Position numbers and translations under genes: made by a program. The notes under the pieces are model-generated. The model searched no databases. It was not told the DNA's origin and saw nothing but the letters and a program-made list of their open reading frames with translations. A DNA stretch of 34,298 nt from an uncultured Bacteroidales bacterium. GTDB taxonomy: Bacteria; Bacteroidota; Bacteroidia; Bacteroidales; UBA932. This document shows, in pieces, positions 24,126-33,176 of the stretch; the first letter of the stretch is position 1, and the number at the start of each line of letters is the position of its first letter. The stretch covers positions 1 through 34,298 of the forward strand of contig CALVCB010000018.1 of assembly GCA_944325965.1 (NCBI GenBank), given 5' to 3'.

Positions 24126-25175
24126 TCAGTCTCTATTGTAATGCGGTACACTTTCCGGGAGTGCCATGGATATTTCACACAGGCCCATGACTTTTCCTCC
24201 TTCTTTCCATGCACTCTGGTATATCATCTTGCGGATGCCGTTCTTTTCTATCGTATAGACATTCTGTCCGCCTGTCTCAATGAGCTTCCTGATGATTCCT
24301 TTCGACCTTTCTCCATGGCAGTCCATGAGGTTCCTGCCTGTGAGGTCCCCGTACCTGATGTACGTTTCCCTTGACATGGCGTTCATGTAGAGGATTGTCC
24401 CTTCTGCATCGCATACAGTTATGGCGCAGTTCATTTCTTCCGCCCAGGCAGGGACAGCCTTGCGTACGGCATTTATCCTGCTGCGGATCCTGCTCCAGCC
24501 GGCGGTGTCACTGAAGCAGCACCGGTCCATTGTCCCGGCCATTGCCCCGAATCTGCATGCCGGTATCACGAAACTGAAGACATCCTCATCGAACCACTGC
24601 CTTGCGGAAGGGTCGGTAAGGCCCACGAATGTCCTGAATCCGCCCCTGGCATTTTCCCTCGCTGCATTTGCCACTATGGACGAGCATCCGGAGCCGAATA
24701 CCAGCGAAACTGTTTCGGGGTCGTTCCTGTCAAAGAAAGCCCATGCGCACAGTCCCGAAATGACATCCGGGGAGGCTATGAAAAGCAGTCCTTCCATTCC
24801 GTCGAAACTTTCCGCCTGGTCTGCCCTGACGAAGTTCAGGAACTTCTTCTGTGCAGGTACAGGCCCCATGAAATCCAGATATTCCTTTATGAGTCCGGGT
24901 GATTCCTTGTATTTTTCTTTCTGTGAGACAAATACCGGCACATGGTCCGGCATCGGGGTGAAACCTGCATAGAACCTGCCTCCCCCGCATGTTATGTTCC
25001 CGGAGTCAAGGCATACAGGCTGTCCGTCAAATGCCTGGCGGAGATATTTCAGAAAGCATCCGGGGACCTTCTCGGTCGCTGCTTTCCGATGGTCGCTGTA
25101 GAAGAATACGAGCGGAAGCGGGGCGGCCTCTCCGAAAGCCTCCCTGTATCTGGTGATGAAAGTTCTTGTATCCAT
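24126..25175 (-). CDS. DUF169 domain protein with C-terminal PAS domain
   Basis: A 349-residue cytosolic protein. Residues ~1-245 match the DUF169 family (PLPLVFFYSD, CLDSGNITCGGGRFYAGF, VFVSQKEKYKESPG, LLFIASPDVISGL, VFGSGCSSI), a Cys-containing family of unknown function common in anaerobes. Residues ~255-349 look like a PAS domain (MNCAITVCDAEGTILYMNAMS, then NVYTIEKNGIRKMIYQSAW). No output domain such as kinase, cyclase or DNA-binding fold follows. The ATG at 25175 is chosen because DUF169 similarity starts there and a -7 element sits 24 nt upstream; the open frame extends to 25427 but overlaps the divergent promoter. It may sense a small ligand or redox state. Confidence 0.72.
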   Translation of the reverse strand: MDTRTFITRYREAFGEAAPLPLVFFYSDHRKAATEKVPGCFLKYLRQAFDGQPVCLDSGNITCGGGRFYAGFTPMPDHVPVFVSQKEKYKESPGLIKEYLDFMGPVPAQKKFLNFVRADQAESFDGMEGLLFIASPDVISGLCAWAFFDRNDPETVSLVFGSGCSSIVANAARENARGGFRTFVGLTDPSARQWFDEDVFSFVIPACRFGAMAGTMDRCCFSDTAGWSRIRSRINAVRKAVPAWAEEMNCAITVCDAEGTILYMNAMSRETYIRYGDLTGRNLMDCHGERSKGIIRKLIETGGQNVYTIEKNGIRKMIYQSAWKEGGKVMGLCEISMALPESVPHYNRD

Positions 25176-25198
25176 ATACCTGATGTGTTTTCCGCCTG

Positions 25199-25206
25199 CA
25201 AATATA
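25199..25206 (-). promoter_or_regulatory. -7 element of the DUF169-PAS gene
   Basis: TATATTTG on the minus strand, 24 nt before the ATG at 25175. The -33 is not clear. Confidence 0.45.
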
Positions 25207-25303
25207 CGTAAAACAATCCTCTTTCCCTCCTTCCACGGAAGGCAGGGAAAAAGGCGGACTGCATTATTGTGATGTTTTTCATCCGTTTCCGGGCAGGACC
25301 TTG

Positions 25304-25311
25304 TATATTTG
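25304..25311 (+). promoter_or_regulatory. -7 element of the divergent membrane-protein gene
   Basis: TATATTTG, identical to the element serving the divergent DUF169-PAS gene, 41 nt before the ATG at 25353. The -33 position holds only a T-rich stretch. Confidence 0.45.
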
Positions 25312-25352
25312 TCCTGGATTCCGGAGAAATACAGCCGGATAAAAGACAATTT

Positions 25353-26351
25353 ATGACACAGAAAAAATATTGGGGAAAGACCGTGGCGTCTTTTTTCCTT
25401 GTGCTGTTTACGATGCCGCTCGGCCATGCGCTTATGAAAATCATGGAATCTTCAATGGATGAGGCCACTCTTCATTACTCTGCTTTCGCAATGGGGGCAG
25501 CGGGGCTTGCAATGGTAATAGCAGGGGTGTTTGTGAAAGGGGATACGAAGCAGACCCTCTGGGGCCTTTTCGGCGGGCTGCTTTTCTGGACCGGATGGGT
25601 GGAGTTCCTCTTTGCATATTATGCTGCGCGTTACGGGGTGCATTTCGATCTGGCCGGTTCGGGGATAGTCTCTACCACAACGGAATATCTGAACGGGGTG
25701 GGGATTATTCACGAAACTTTTATAAATGGTGTGAATATCAAGGATATACCGGCAGACCAACTGAAAGATATGACCGGATCCCGGCCGGAATACCTGATTA
25801 TGCCGGCGACTTTCGGCATCTGGATGATGTTCATAGTCCTGTACCTTTTCAATACTCGTTCCGGCTGCCATGCGTTCAACTGGCTTCAGAAAATACTGTT
25901 CCGCAGCAGAAGGCAGGAAATAGTCCCCGGATCCATGTCGCACCATACCTCCATTACCACTTTTCTAGAGCTCAATGTAATGATGTGGACACTGTATCTT
26001 GTGCTGATGTTTGCCTATGACCCTGTTTTCCTTGGTGATCATCATCCTGTCACTATCGCCCTTGCCGTGGTCTGCCTTACCGGATCTGTGTTCATGTTCA
26101 GATACCAGCTGAAGCTTGCTTCCTGGGGAGCCAATATCAGGATGGGGATATCCACTGTAATCATTTTCTGGACATTTATCGAAGTCTTTTCCCGAAACAA
26201 TCTGCTTACCGAGTTCTGGGTCGACCCTATGAACCACAAGGTTGAGATGGTCAGCATTCTTGTGTGCTTTATCGCACTTGCAGTATTTTTTGTGGGCAAG
26301 GCCTCACGCCGGAAGAAGGGCCCCGATGATTTGCCGCAGCAAAAAAGCTAA
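25353..26351 (+). CDS. Polytopic membrane protein of unknown function
   Basis: A 332-residue integral membrane protein with about eight hydrophobic helices: near 10-30, 45-62, 70-90 and 155-175, two between 215 and 265, one near 280-295, and a last one at 305-322. A hydrophilic loop at about 100-150 includes ETFINGVNIKDIPADQL, and the C-terminal tail is basic. I do not recognise the family. The helix segments PLGHALMKIMESS and HHTSITTFLELNVMMW contain His and Glu residues within or beside membrane spans. It is divergent from the DUF169-PAS gene with matching promoter elements and may act with it. The ATG at 25353 is preferred over an earlier in-frame ATG at 25269, which would lie upstream of the promoter. 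Confidence 0.75.
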   Translation: MTQKKYWGKTVASFFLVLFTMPLGHALMKIMESSMDEATLHYSAFAMGAAGLAMVIAGVFVKGDTKQTLWGLFGGLLFWTGWVEFLFAYYAARYGVHFDLAGSGIVSTTTEYLNGVGIIHETFINGVNIKDIPADQLKDMTGSRPEYLIMPATFGIWMMFIVLYLFNTRSGCHAFNWLQKILFRSRRQEIVPGSMSHHTSITTFLELNVMMWTLYLVLMFAYDPVFLGDHHPVTIALAVVCLTGSVFMFRYQLKLASWGANIRMGISTVIIFWTFIEVFSRNNLLTEFWVDPMNHKVEMVSILVCFIALAVFFVGKASRRKKGPDDLPQQKS

Positions 26352-26381
26352 TTCGGGAAAACCGGTGCTGTTCTGAATTTC

Positions 26382-27407
26382 TTACAGGTATCTTATCAGT
26401 TCTTCCACTTCATTCTGGCATGTAGCCCAGTCCGTTACAAATCTGGCCGGGGTCTTTTCCCCGTTTCTCGGCCCCCAAAGTTCGAAGGTGGCGACTTGCA
26501 TCAGTTTGTCAATCTTGCCGTCAGGCAGAATGAAGAACTGCTGGTTGGTCGGGGAGTCTATATAAAGTTCATACCCTTTGCCAATGAATCCCTCTTTCAG
26601 TTTCATTGCTGCCTGGACGGCGTTGCGGCAGATACGCATATACAGGTCTCCTGTGAAAAGCGTCTCGAACTGGATGCCGAGCAGCCTTCCCTTGGCCAGC
26701 ATGGCGCCGTGCTGCTTGATGAGCGGGGCGAAATGACCCAGGAGGTCCGGTCTGGTGGCCACTACCGCTTCTCCGAAAAGGGCCCCGGCCTTTGTCCCTC
26801 CGATGTAGAATACGTCACACAGCCTGGCTATGTCTTTCAGTGTCACATCAGTACCGTATGCCGCGAGACCGTATCCGAGTCTGGCTCCGTCCATATACAA
26901 CGGGATTCCAGCCTCCCTGCATACGGAACACAGGCCTTCCAGTTCAGCCAGTGTGTAAAGTGTCCCCAGTTCGGTGGGATGAGAAATGTAAACCATCCCC
27001 GGAGCCACCATGTGCTCGTATGAACTGTCTTTGTAAAAATCTGAAATATACTGTCTTATGGTCTCTGCTGACAGTTTTCCCCCGGACGAGGGCAGCGTGA
27101 TGACCTTGTGCCCTGCAGCTTCCACTGCTCCGGCTTCATGTACGTTGATGTGTGCTGTCCCGGCCGCCAGCACTCCTTCATGGCGTGAGAGCAGCCCGTC
27201 TATGACCGTGGCGTTGGTCTGTGTGCCTCCTGTGAAGAAATACACTTTTCCGTCTTTCAGTCCGCAGGCGTCCAGGATGAGCCTTTCCGCATTTGCCGTA
27301 TGGCAGTCTGTCCCGTAGCCGGGAGTCTGTTCCATATTGGTCTCCATGAGACGCTTCATCACTTCGGGATGGGCCCCGCGCATGTAGTCGCTGTCGAAAT
27401 GTAGCAT
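26382..27407 (-). CDS. ltaE: Low-specificity L-threonine aldolase / beta-eliminating-lyase family
   Basis: A 341-residue PLP-dependent fold-type I enzyme, predicted to split threonine or allo-threonine into glycine and acetaldehyde. Visible are the N-terminal FDSDYMRGAHPEVM and the GYGTD loop. FFTGGTQTNA binds cofactor phosphate, HEAGAVEAAGHKV is at ~90-102, MDGAR carries the cofactor-ring Asp173, and YIGGTKAG carries the Schiff-base Lys206. Length is normal. The gene stands alone, converging with the membrane protein (30 nt between stops). The family also contains related beta-eliminating lyases, so substrate is not certain. Confidence 0.87.
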   Translation of the reverse strand: MLHFDSDYMRGAHPEVMKRLMETNMEQTPGYGTDCHTANAERLILDACGLKDGKVYFFTGGTQTNATVIDGLLSRHEGVLAAGTAHINVHEAGAVEAAGHKVITLPSSGGKLSAETIRQYISDFYKDSSYEHMVAPGMVYISHPTELGTLYTLAELEGLCSVCREAGIPLYMDGARLGYGLAAYGTDVTLKDIARLCDVFYIGGTKAGALFGEAVVATRPDLLGHFAPLIKQHGAMLAKGRLLGIQFETLFTGDLYMRICRNAVQAAMKLKEGFIGKGYELYIDSPTNQQFFILPDGKIDKLMQVATFELWGPRNGEKTPARFVTDWATCQNEVEELIRYL

Positions 27408-27446
27408 GATAAAAGTCCGTTTAAATCCAGTCTGCTTAACTCACCG

Positions 27447-27454
27447 CAAATCTA
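27447..27454 (-). promoter_or_regulatory. -7 element of the threonine aldolase gene
   Basis: TAGATTTG on the minus strand, 39 nt before the ATG at 27407. No convincing -33. Confidence 0.4.
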
Positions 27455-27533
27455 ATGATACTTTCAAAAGAAATGTCCATCCGGCCCGAAATATATGTGA
27501 TATTTCATGTTTTCGGATTTAATGTTTTTTGCG

Positions 27534-27541
27534 TATCTTTG
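27534..27541 (+). promoter_or_regulatory. -7 element of the one-TM hypothetical gene
   Basis: TATCTTTG, 20 nt before the ATG at 27562; TTTC at 27511-27514 lies 19 bp upstream in the -33 position. Confidence 0.5.
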
Positions 27542-27561
27542 AGAATTGATGACCATAAGCT

Positions 27562-27960
27562 ATGAAAACATATACACCCATAGATGACCCGGATCCGTTA
27601 GACGGCATCTGGAAAAGAATTGTCGTATGGCTTGTCATATGGATTATTCTTCCTGCCATCTTTTTCTCTTACAGGTATTACAATAATCTCCAGAAACATG
27701 TCAGGGAATATGTCCCTGAGGAGAAATATCATGTAATCAGGGATCCGGAGAGAAGCAATGCCGAAATCCGGGATATAGTGATGAGGGGAGATACTTTGGA
27801 GTATATCTATGAGGGAGACCCAAGAATCATTCATAAGCAAAGGGTCAAGGAACCTGATATCGACTCTGATTACGATGTGGATCTCAGTGACCCTGTTGTA
27901 GTGGAGAGAATATTCGAAACTTCTGATTTCTGGGAACTGTATGAAAGATATGCCGACTGA
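27562..27960 (+). CDS. Hypothetical protein with one membrane helix
   Basis: A 132-residue protein: a short N-terminal cytosolic part, a hydrophobic helix at about 22-40 (VVWLVIWIILPAIFF), then a charged, acidic soluble domain with many Asp, Glu, Arg and Tyr. No known domain is recognised. A Bacteroidota promoter sits correctly upstream. The stop codon overlaps the degenerate first CRISPR repeat, so any read-through transcript would run into the array. Function unknown. Confidence 0.65.
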   Translation: MKTYTPIDDPDPLDGIWKRIVVWLVIWIILPAIFFSYRYYNNLQKHVREYVPEEKYHVIRDPERSNAEIRDIVMRGDTLEYIYEGDPRIIHKQRVKEPDIDSDYDVDLSDPVVVERIFETSDFWELYERYAD

Positions 27961-28135
27961 GCCGCGTATGATTCAAACTTTATAACTTTGACAGACTGAA
28001 AACAGTAAAACGGATAGGAACAGTAGCCTTGCCAAGGTTGTGAATTGCTTTCAAACTTTATAACTTTGACAGACTGAAAACAGTAGAGTCTGTGTAATTA
28101 TATGATTCACAAAATGTTAAAGATTGTTTTCAGAA
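27959..28135 (+). CRISPR. Minimal type II-C array: one full 47-bp repeat, two half-degenerate repeats, two spacers
   Basis: The full repeat is 28037-28083, beginning GTTGTGAATTGCTTTCAAAC. Repeat 1 (27959-28005) is identical over its last 34 bases but degenerate over the first 13. Repeat 3 (28116-28135) keeps only a 5' half, matching at about 14 of 20 positions, before the terminator. Spacer 1 is 28006-28036 (31 nt), spacer 2 is 28084-28115 (32 nt). The 47-bp length and general sequence resemble the type II-C repeats I remember from Bacteroides. Orientation is plus: the repeat 5' half pairs with the tracrRNA anti-repeat (34146-34166), so crRNAs are spacer followed by repeat 5' half. The spacer targets are unknown. 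Confidence 0.85.
28038..28068 (+). promoter_or_regulatory. Promoter embedded in the CRISPR repeat
   Basis: Within the intact repeat TTG (28038-28040) is followed after exactly 20 bp by TAACTTTG (28061-28068), a full Bacteroidota -33/-7 pair. Initiation about 6-8 nt downstream would place the RNA 5' end in the last bases of the repeat, just ahead of spacer 2. Repeat 1 carries the same -7 (27983-27990) but not the -33. Confidence 0.6.
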
Positions 28136-28167
28136 TAAAAAATCCGATAGCGATATCGGATTTTTTT
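28135..28167. terminator. Bidirectional terminator between CRISPR array and cas2
   Basis: AATCCGATA (28141-28149) and TATCGGATT (28154-28162) form a perfect 9-bp stem with a 4-nt loop, with A-run to the left and T-run to the right. It can end array transcription on the plus strand and cas9-cas1-cas2 transcription on the minus strand. Confidence 0.85.
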
Positions 28168-28193
28168 GTTGGAATGTTTTCGTTTTTCTGTTT

Positions 28194-28535
<342 letters not shown>

Positions 28536-28540
28536 TTATA

Positions 28541-29479
28541 TCAAGTCATTTCCGGATATATTATTTTACGGAGTTCCCCATTGAAACATTTTGCCAGAGA
28601 AGATGTCGTCTGGGATGCCGCCACCATCAGCGGACTGCCCCTACCGTTGATTACAACTTCTATTGTCGGTATTGACAGCAATTTGATTTTTATCTCTTTG
28701 GTAATCTCCTTACAGTCTGTGCTTCTCCATATATCGTATACAATCCTGTCGACAAACGGCCGATACGGCTCCATGATATCATCGGCAAGGCAGTATGCAT
28801 TGTATTTGTTATGGTGATGGATTCCCAGAGTGGGAAGCAGACCGCTTGCGACCAGTGCTCTTGCAATTACCGCACGAAGCACTGCGTATCCATAGTTAAG
28901 GAGGTTGTTGGGTTCATCTTCGTCCCGGCCTCTGATAAAATCGGCTTTATCAGGAAAGATTGTTTTCCAGTAGTAAGCTGCCGCGCGGGCCTCCATATTG
29001 TCCGTATCCCCGCTTTTGACACTTGCTGCCCAGATTTTCATGTTGTTGTGCTCTTCTCCTGTTACATATCTAAGGACGCTTGCCTGGTTGGAGATCTTAC
29101 TCTGTATGGTTTGCTGCCATAGTTGTTTTTTTAGAGGAAGAGAAGAGTCCAGCTGCTGCCTGAATCTTTCGTTCTGGAGCGTATTACCGTATAAAGGCAG
29201 CATCAGTCCTACGGGAAGGTGGTTTGACCCGCAGGTTATTACTGCGCAGTTGTTGTCAATCAGCTCTTCCAGAAGCCCTTGTGTGATAGTTATTTGCTTG
29301 TTGTCTAATATGACAATGCCGATATCTTCCACCGGCACTGTCTTGACGGTGGAATCATAGCACCTTGCATCATCGAAATCAGGCAGGTCTCCAGCATCGT
29401 CCGGTACTCTGATGACCAATTGCCTGAGTTTCATTGACAGGTAGGCTGGATTGCCGAAATATAGTGTGCGTTTGATCAT
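28541..29479 (-). CDS. cas1: CRISPR-associated integrase Cas1, type II
   Basis: A 312-residue Cas1. After the beta-sheet N-terminal domain (RTLYFGNPAYLSMK, VEDIGIVILDN), the helical catalytic domain carries Glu163 (NMEARAAAYYWK), the His stretch at 221-223 (GIHHHN) and the acidic patch Asp233/Asp234/Glu237 (LADDIMEPYRPFVD), the metal ligands for spacer integration. Length is normal. It follows cas9 after 66 nt and precedes cas2 by 5 nt. It appears intact, so acquisition may remain possible even where cas9 is interrupted, although type II acquisition normally also uses Cas9 for PAM selection. Confidence 0.95.
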   Translation of the reverse strand: MIKRTLYFGNPAYLSMKLRQLVIRVPDDAGDLPDFDDARCYDSTVKTVPVEDIGIVILDNKQITITQGLLEELIDNNCAVITCGSNHLPVGLMLPLYGNTLQNERFRQQLDSSLPLKKQLWQQTIQSKISNQASVLRYVTGEEHNNMKIWAASVKSGDTDNMEARAAAYYWKTIFPDKADFIRGRDEDEPNNLLNYGYAVLRAVIARALVASGLLPTLGIHHHNKYNAYCLADDIMEPYRPFVDRIVYDIWRSTDCKEITKEIKIKLLSIPTIEVVINGRGSPLMVAASQTTSSLAKCFNGELRKIIYPEMT

Positions 29480-29545
29480 AACCTATTGTTTTGTGCTCGG
29501 AGGATAAAATACCCACAGGCAGTTTGTTATACACGGCACTCAAAA

Positions 29546-32500
29546 TCAAAGAATATTTTGATTGAATTTGATTATGTTGCCAAGTCTGTCAATTTTTAAT
29601 GGTATGCAGGTTTCTTTGATCATTTCACCAGTTATTGCTCTTTCCATTTTATTCAGTGTAGAAAATTCTACCTTATCAACAATTGGGTTTGCAACTGAAT
29701 ATTTAATAAAGAAACATTGTTTACCAGAAGATGAGACCATTTTATAAATTCTGCTTCTATCCAAAGGCAATGACACAACCCCTCTTTCCAGTTCATCTTC
29801 ATTAGGAAGATATACCAGATCGTTCGGCGACAGAGAGAATAGTAATGGTTCCCCGATATTGTTAAATTCGGGAACAGTATTTATCCCTGATTTCATGTTG
29901 TCTATAACCTTATTCAGAGGAACTGTATCGTATGACCGGCCATATTCTGATTTATAGATGGCAAAAAACAGATTTGTCCCCTTTGCGGCTTCTACAAATT
30001 TCTTAGATTTGTTACCGCGCTCTCCTATCGGGAACTTTTCAGCTTTTTCATATTTCCGCACTTTGAAAATAGGTTTATGCTGTTTCCCTCCATTAAGTGC
30101 AGTAATGTTGGAATTCATTTTGTCCATTCCGTCAGGAGAAAATGCAATGGCCGGGTCTTTCCCGAATGTGAGCAAATGGTTTTTGAGTATTTTCTGGATA
30201 CCGGTATCGGTAATATTTTCTATGGCTGAATCAATCTTATCCTTGGAAATTTTAGATAAAAATCCGGATAAATCATTACGTGACGCAAAAAATCGCTCAT
30301 TAGTTTCATTGGAAAATACATATGTCTCAATTTTGGAAATGTCTTTCCCATTGAATTTCATTTCTCGTTGTTTGAAAAACGATTTGATTGATTTATAGTC
30401 CATTCCTTTGGACAAAAGGTCCAGTATTTTCGATTTTAACTGTTTGTCGACAATTCTATCAGGTTTCCTTAATGCTTCTGAAAATGAGACAGATTTAGGA
30501 TACCTTAAGTTCACTTCTCCAAATACCGTGTCTTTATGGAGCGGTTTTCGAATTGCCCAGTTTTCGCCGTGGCTTTGCTTTACGTATTCTTTTTTACCAT
30601 TGTTATATTTGACATAACGATTTGATGCCTTGTTGATGACACGGAGATTTTTCTTGAAACTGATGATGATTTCAGATAAAGTATTCCTGGTGTCGACTAT
30701 AAAATTATCCCAAGGTATGTTTACAGAATACTTGCCGTTTTCACCATGCACTTGATGGCAGACCAGATCCCGGAGGTCATACCTGCTAATACTGGATCCG
30801 TTGCCTGCCGATGCATTATTCAGATAGTTGACTATGTTCCGGTTTGCACAGGCAATGACAATGGCATCCATTGCATGATGTCTGTGATCAATCCTTTTTT
30901 TGCTGAATCCTTTTTGGAATTCGAGCGGCATATCAGGAATCAATTTCCCATTTGTATTATACCTGGTGAATCTTTTATCTAAAACTGATTCCATCCGCTC
31001 AAAACGTGGCAGTACAATCTCATTCCAGATGTTATTGACACCCCAGTCTTTTTTCAGCCTGTCTGTAATGGCCCCAGTACAGGTAATGACATTTTTTGAC
31101 ATAGCTTCTTCCTCTCCGTCTTCTCTGACAATATTTGAGAGGAGCGATTTGACAAGTTTGCTTATGTATCTACTGTCGTTCAACTGTCTTTGGATGAAAT
31201 CATCCGGTATCTCGTCCATCAGAAGCTTCCGTTTCTTTACTTGATTGTGGCTATAGTTGTCATTGACAAGTTTTTCATATGCGTCAACAGTTAGTATTTG
31301 TACAGTCCTCCCATAATTCAATGTTACGATTTCGCCTCCATGTGCCTGGATGAATTCATGGCCGAGAAGTCTGTCTTTAAGTTTATTGACCTCAGATTCG
31401 CAGATTACTTTATTGCTAAATGAGTCATCAAAATATCTGACTTTAGGTATTATGTGTTCTATTTCATAGGCAGGGGTGAACAGTTTGCCTAGGGGAATCG
31501 GATTTCCTGTATAAGGAGATATGTATTTCTGGTCAAGCCATAGTTTGTATTTTAATATTTCAGAAGTTGTCGGTCTCTTCTTTATATCTGATTCGTTGAA
31601 TTTTTTCAGAATGCCTTCTATTTCTATATCAAGCTGTACAGCGTTCTCGAGCACATTTTCCTCATAAATCTTGAGGATTTCCTGCTGGTATGGAGAATAT
31701 GGCCGGACATCTTCAATTCCAAATTCCGGATTAAGGAATTCACTTAGCAATGCCTTGATTCTGAGGTTTGTATTCTCATTTTTATTAATCTGCTCCGATA
31801 TTTTTCTTCGTTTATCGGCAGGATTTTTCATCTCCCGTCCGAGCTCAATATGAATTTCGTCTATGTGTCCCACTTGTTTCCATATATCCCGGACGGTGCG
31901 AAGTGTTTCAAGTACTACTTGTTCTACTATAGGATTATGTAGGGAGTGCTGCCTGAATGATTTAAGGTAGAAATCGATATCTTCAGGTGTTCTCCACTGG
32001 GCTGCATCTGAACTTTCAGAATGTCTGTTATAAACAATATAGCAGGCCAGCCATAATGGCAGTCCTTGGAATGCAGAAATATCAGTCAGTGAAATAGCTT
32101 TTTCTCTGACCATATCCTTTATTTTTGGGTCGTATTCCCCGGATAGTATTTTTATGATTCTGTCCTTTGTTGCTATATCAATTGATGCTTCGCTCCAGAA
32201 TTTACCAGCCCGCATCAGAGGCAGAAGTTTTTTTATTGCTTTAGCTGAATATGCCCCGTAGTTTCTTTCGAACGGTGGAAATTTACTGAAAATATCAACA
32301 AAAGATCCAATATCATCAATATTGTGATTTACAGCAAATCTGGTGAGTGCTTTTTTCAGTTCATCCTTAGTCGTAATTGAATACAATATGTGCCATAGCT
32401 GTATCTCTGTGTCTCCCGATAAGAAATCTGCACTTAACCCAGCTTTTTCAAGATATTTGACAATATCAGACCTGGTTTCATTCCCTGGATATGTTTTCTC

Positions 32501-33176
32501 TGTGGGGTAGTTCCATCTGTATTGTTCGACTTCTTTTTTATTGATTTTAAAAAGCGGGCACGCCAGCATGGTTTTCATGCTGATTTTGTCCTTGCTGGCA
32601 AGCCATTCATATAGAGATGCATAACTGTTATGGTCTGGAAGCAGTTCTTTGGTGATGTTGACATCATTGATGAACTTTCCGTTAATGTCCTTTCCGTCCC
32701 TATATATCCTTAGATTTGAAATGAACTGCCATAACCTGAATTCCTGGAATAAAGGATGTGACTTTGCTATGCATTTTATGTGTGAAATAATTTTTTCGTT
32801 TGTCTGTTGATCGAGATATACCCGATGTTCATAAGGACATTCATCAATAGTAGTTTTTTTACTTTTGAGAGGCCTTTGATAGAAAATTATATCGTCAAGG
32901 AACAGATATGAAAAATCTTTATTTTGAATATTTGCCTTGTGGGAATCATTATGCCTGTATAGCAGATTCAAGCATCTTTCATATAGTGCATGGTCATTAA
33001 GGTCTGCATTATATTCCCGCTGTTTTGCCAGTATTGACTGAAGTTCTTTTTTATAGTATTTACGTTCAATTGTCCTGACTAATTTGCCTTTTATTTTTTG
33101 GGAAGGGTTTGCGAGAAGAGAATCATAGATAAATTCACCTACAGTCTTGCGTGAATTTTCTATATCTGCTTCTGTC
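29546..33176 (-). CDS. cas9: Cas9 (type II-C), C-terminal frame downstream of a frameshift
   Basis: This frame encodes residues ~296-1504 of the reconstructed Cas9. It has no ATG near its beginning: the first possible start is a TTG at 32971, and an in-frame TAA precedes the A-tract. It contains the rest of the REC lobe, RuvC-II (IDEIHIELGRE, Glu739 in full-length numbering), the HNH domain (KYISPYTGNPI, YEIEHIIPK with His869, SEVNKLKDR), RuvC-III (RIDHRHHAMDAIV, His1062 and Asp1065), then the PAM-interacting C-terminal region ending LGNIIKFNQNIL. All nuclease residues checked are intact. No other frameshift or stop is found, which argues for recent or reversible loss. The restored protein would be 1504 residues, normal for large Bacteroidota II-C Cas9. 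Confidence 0.9.
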
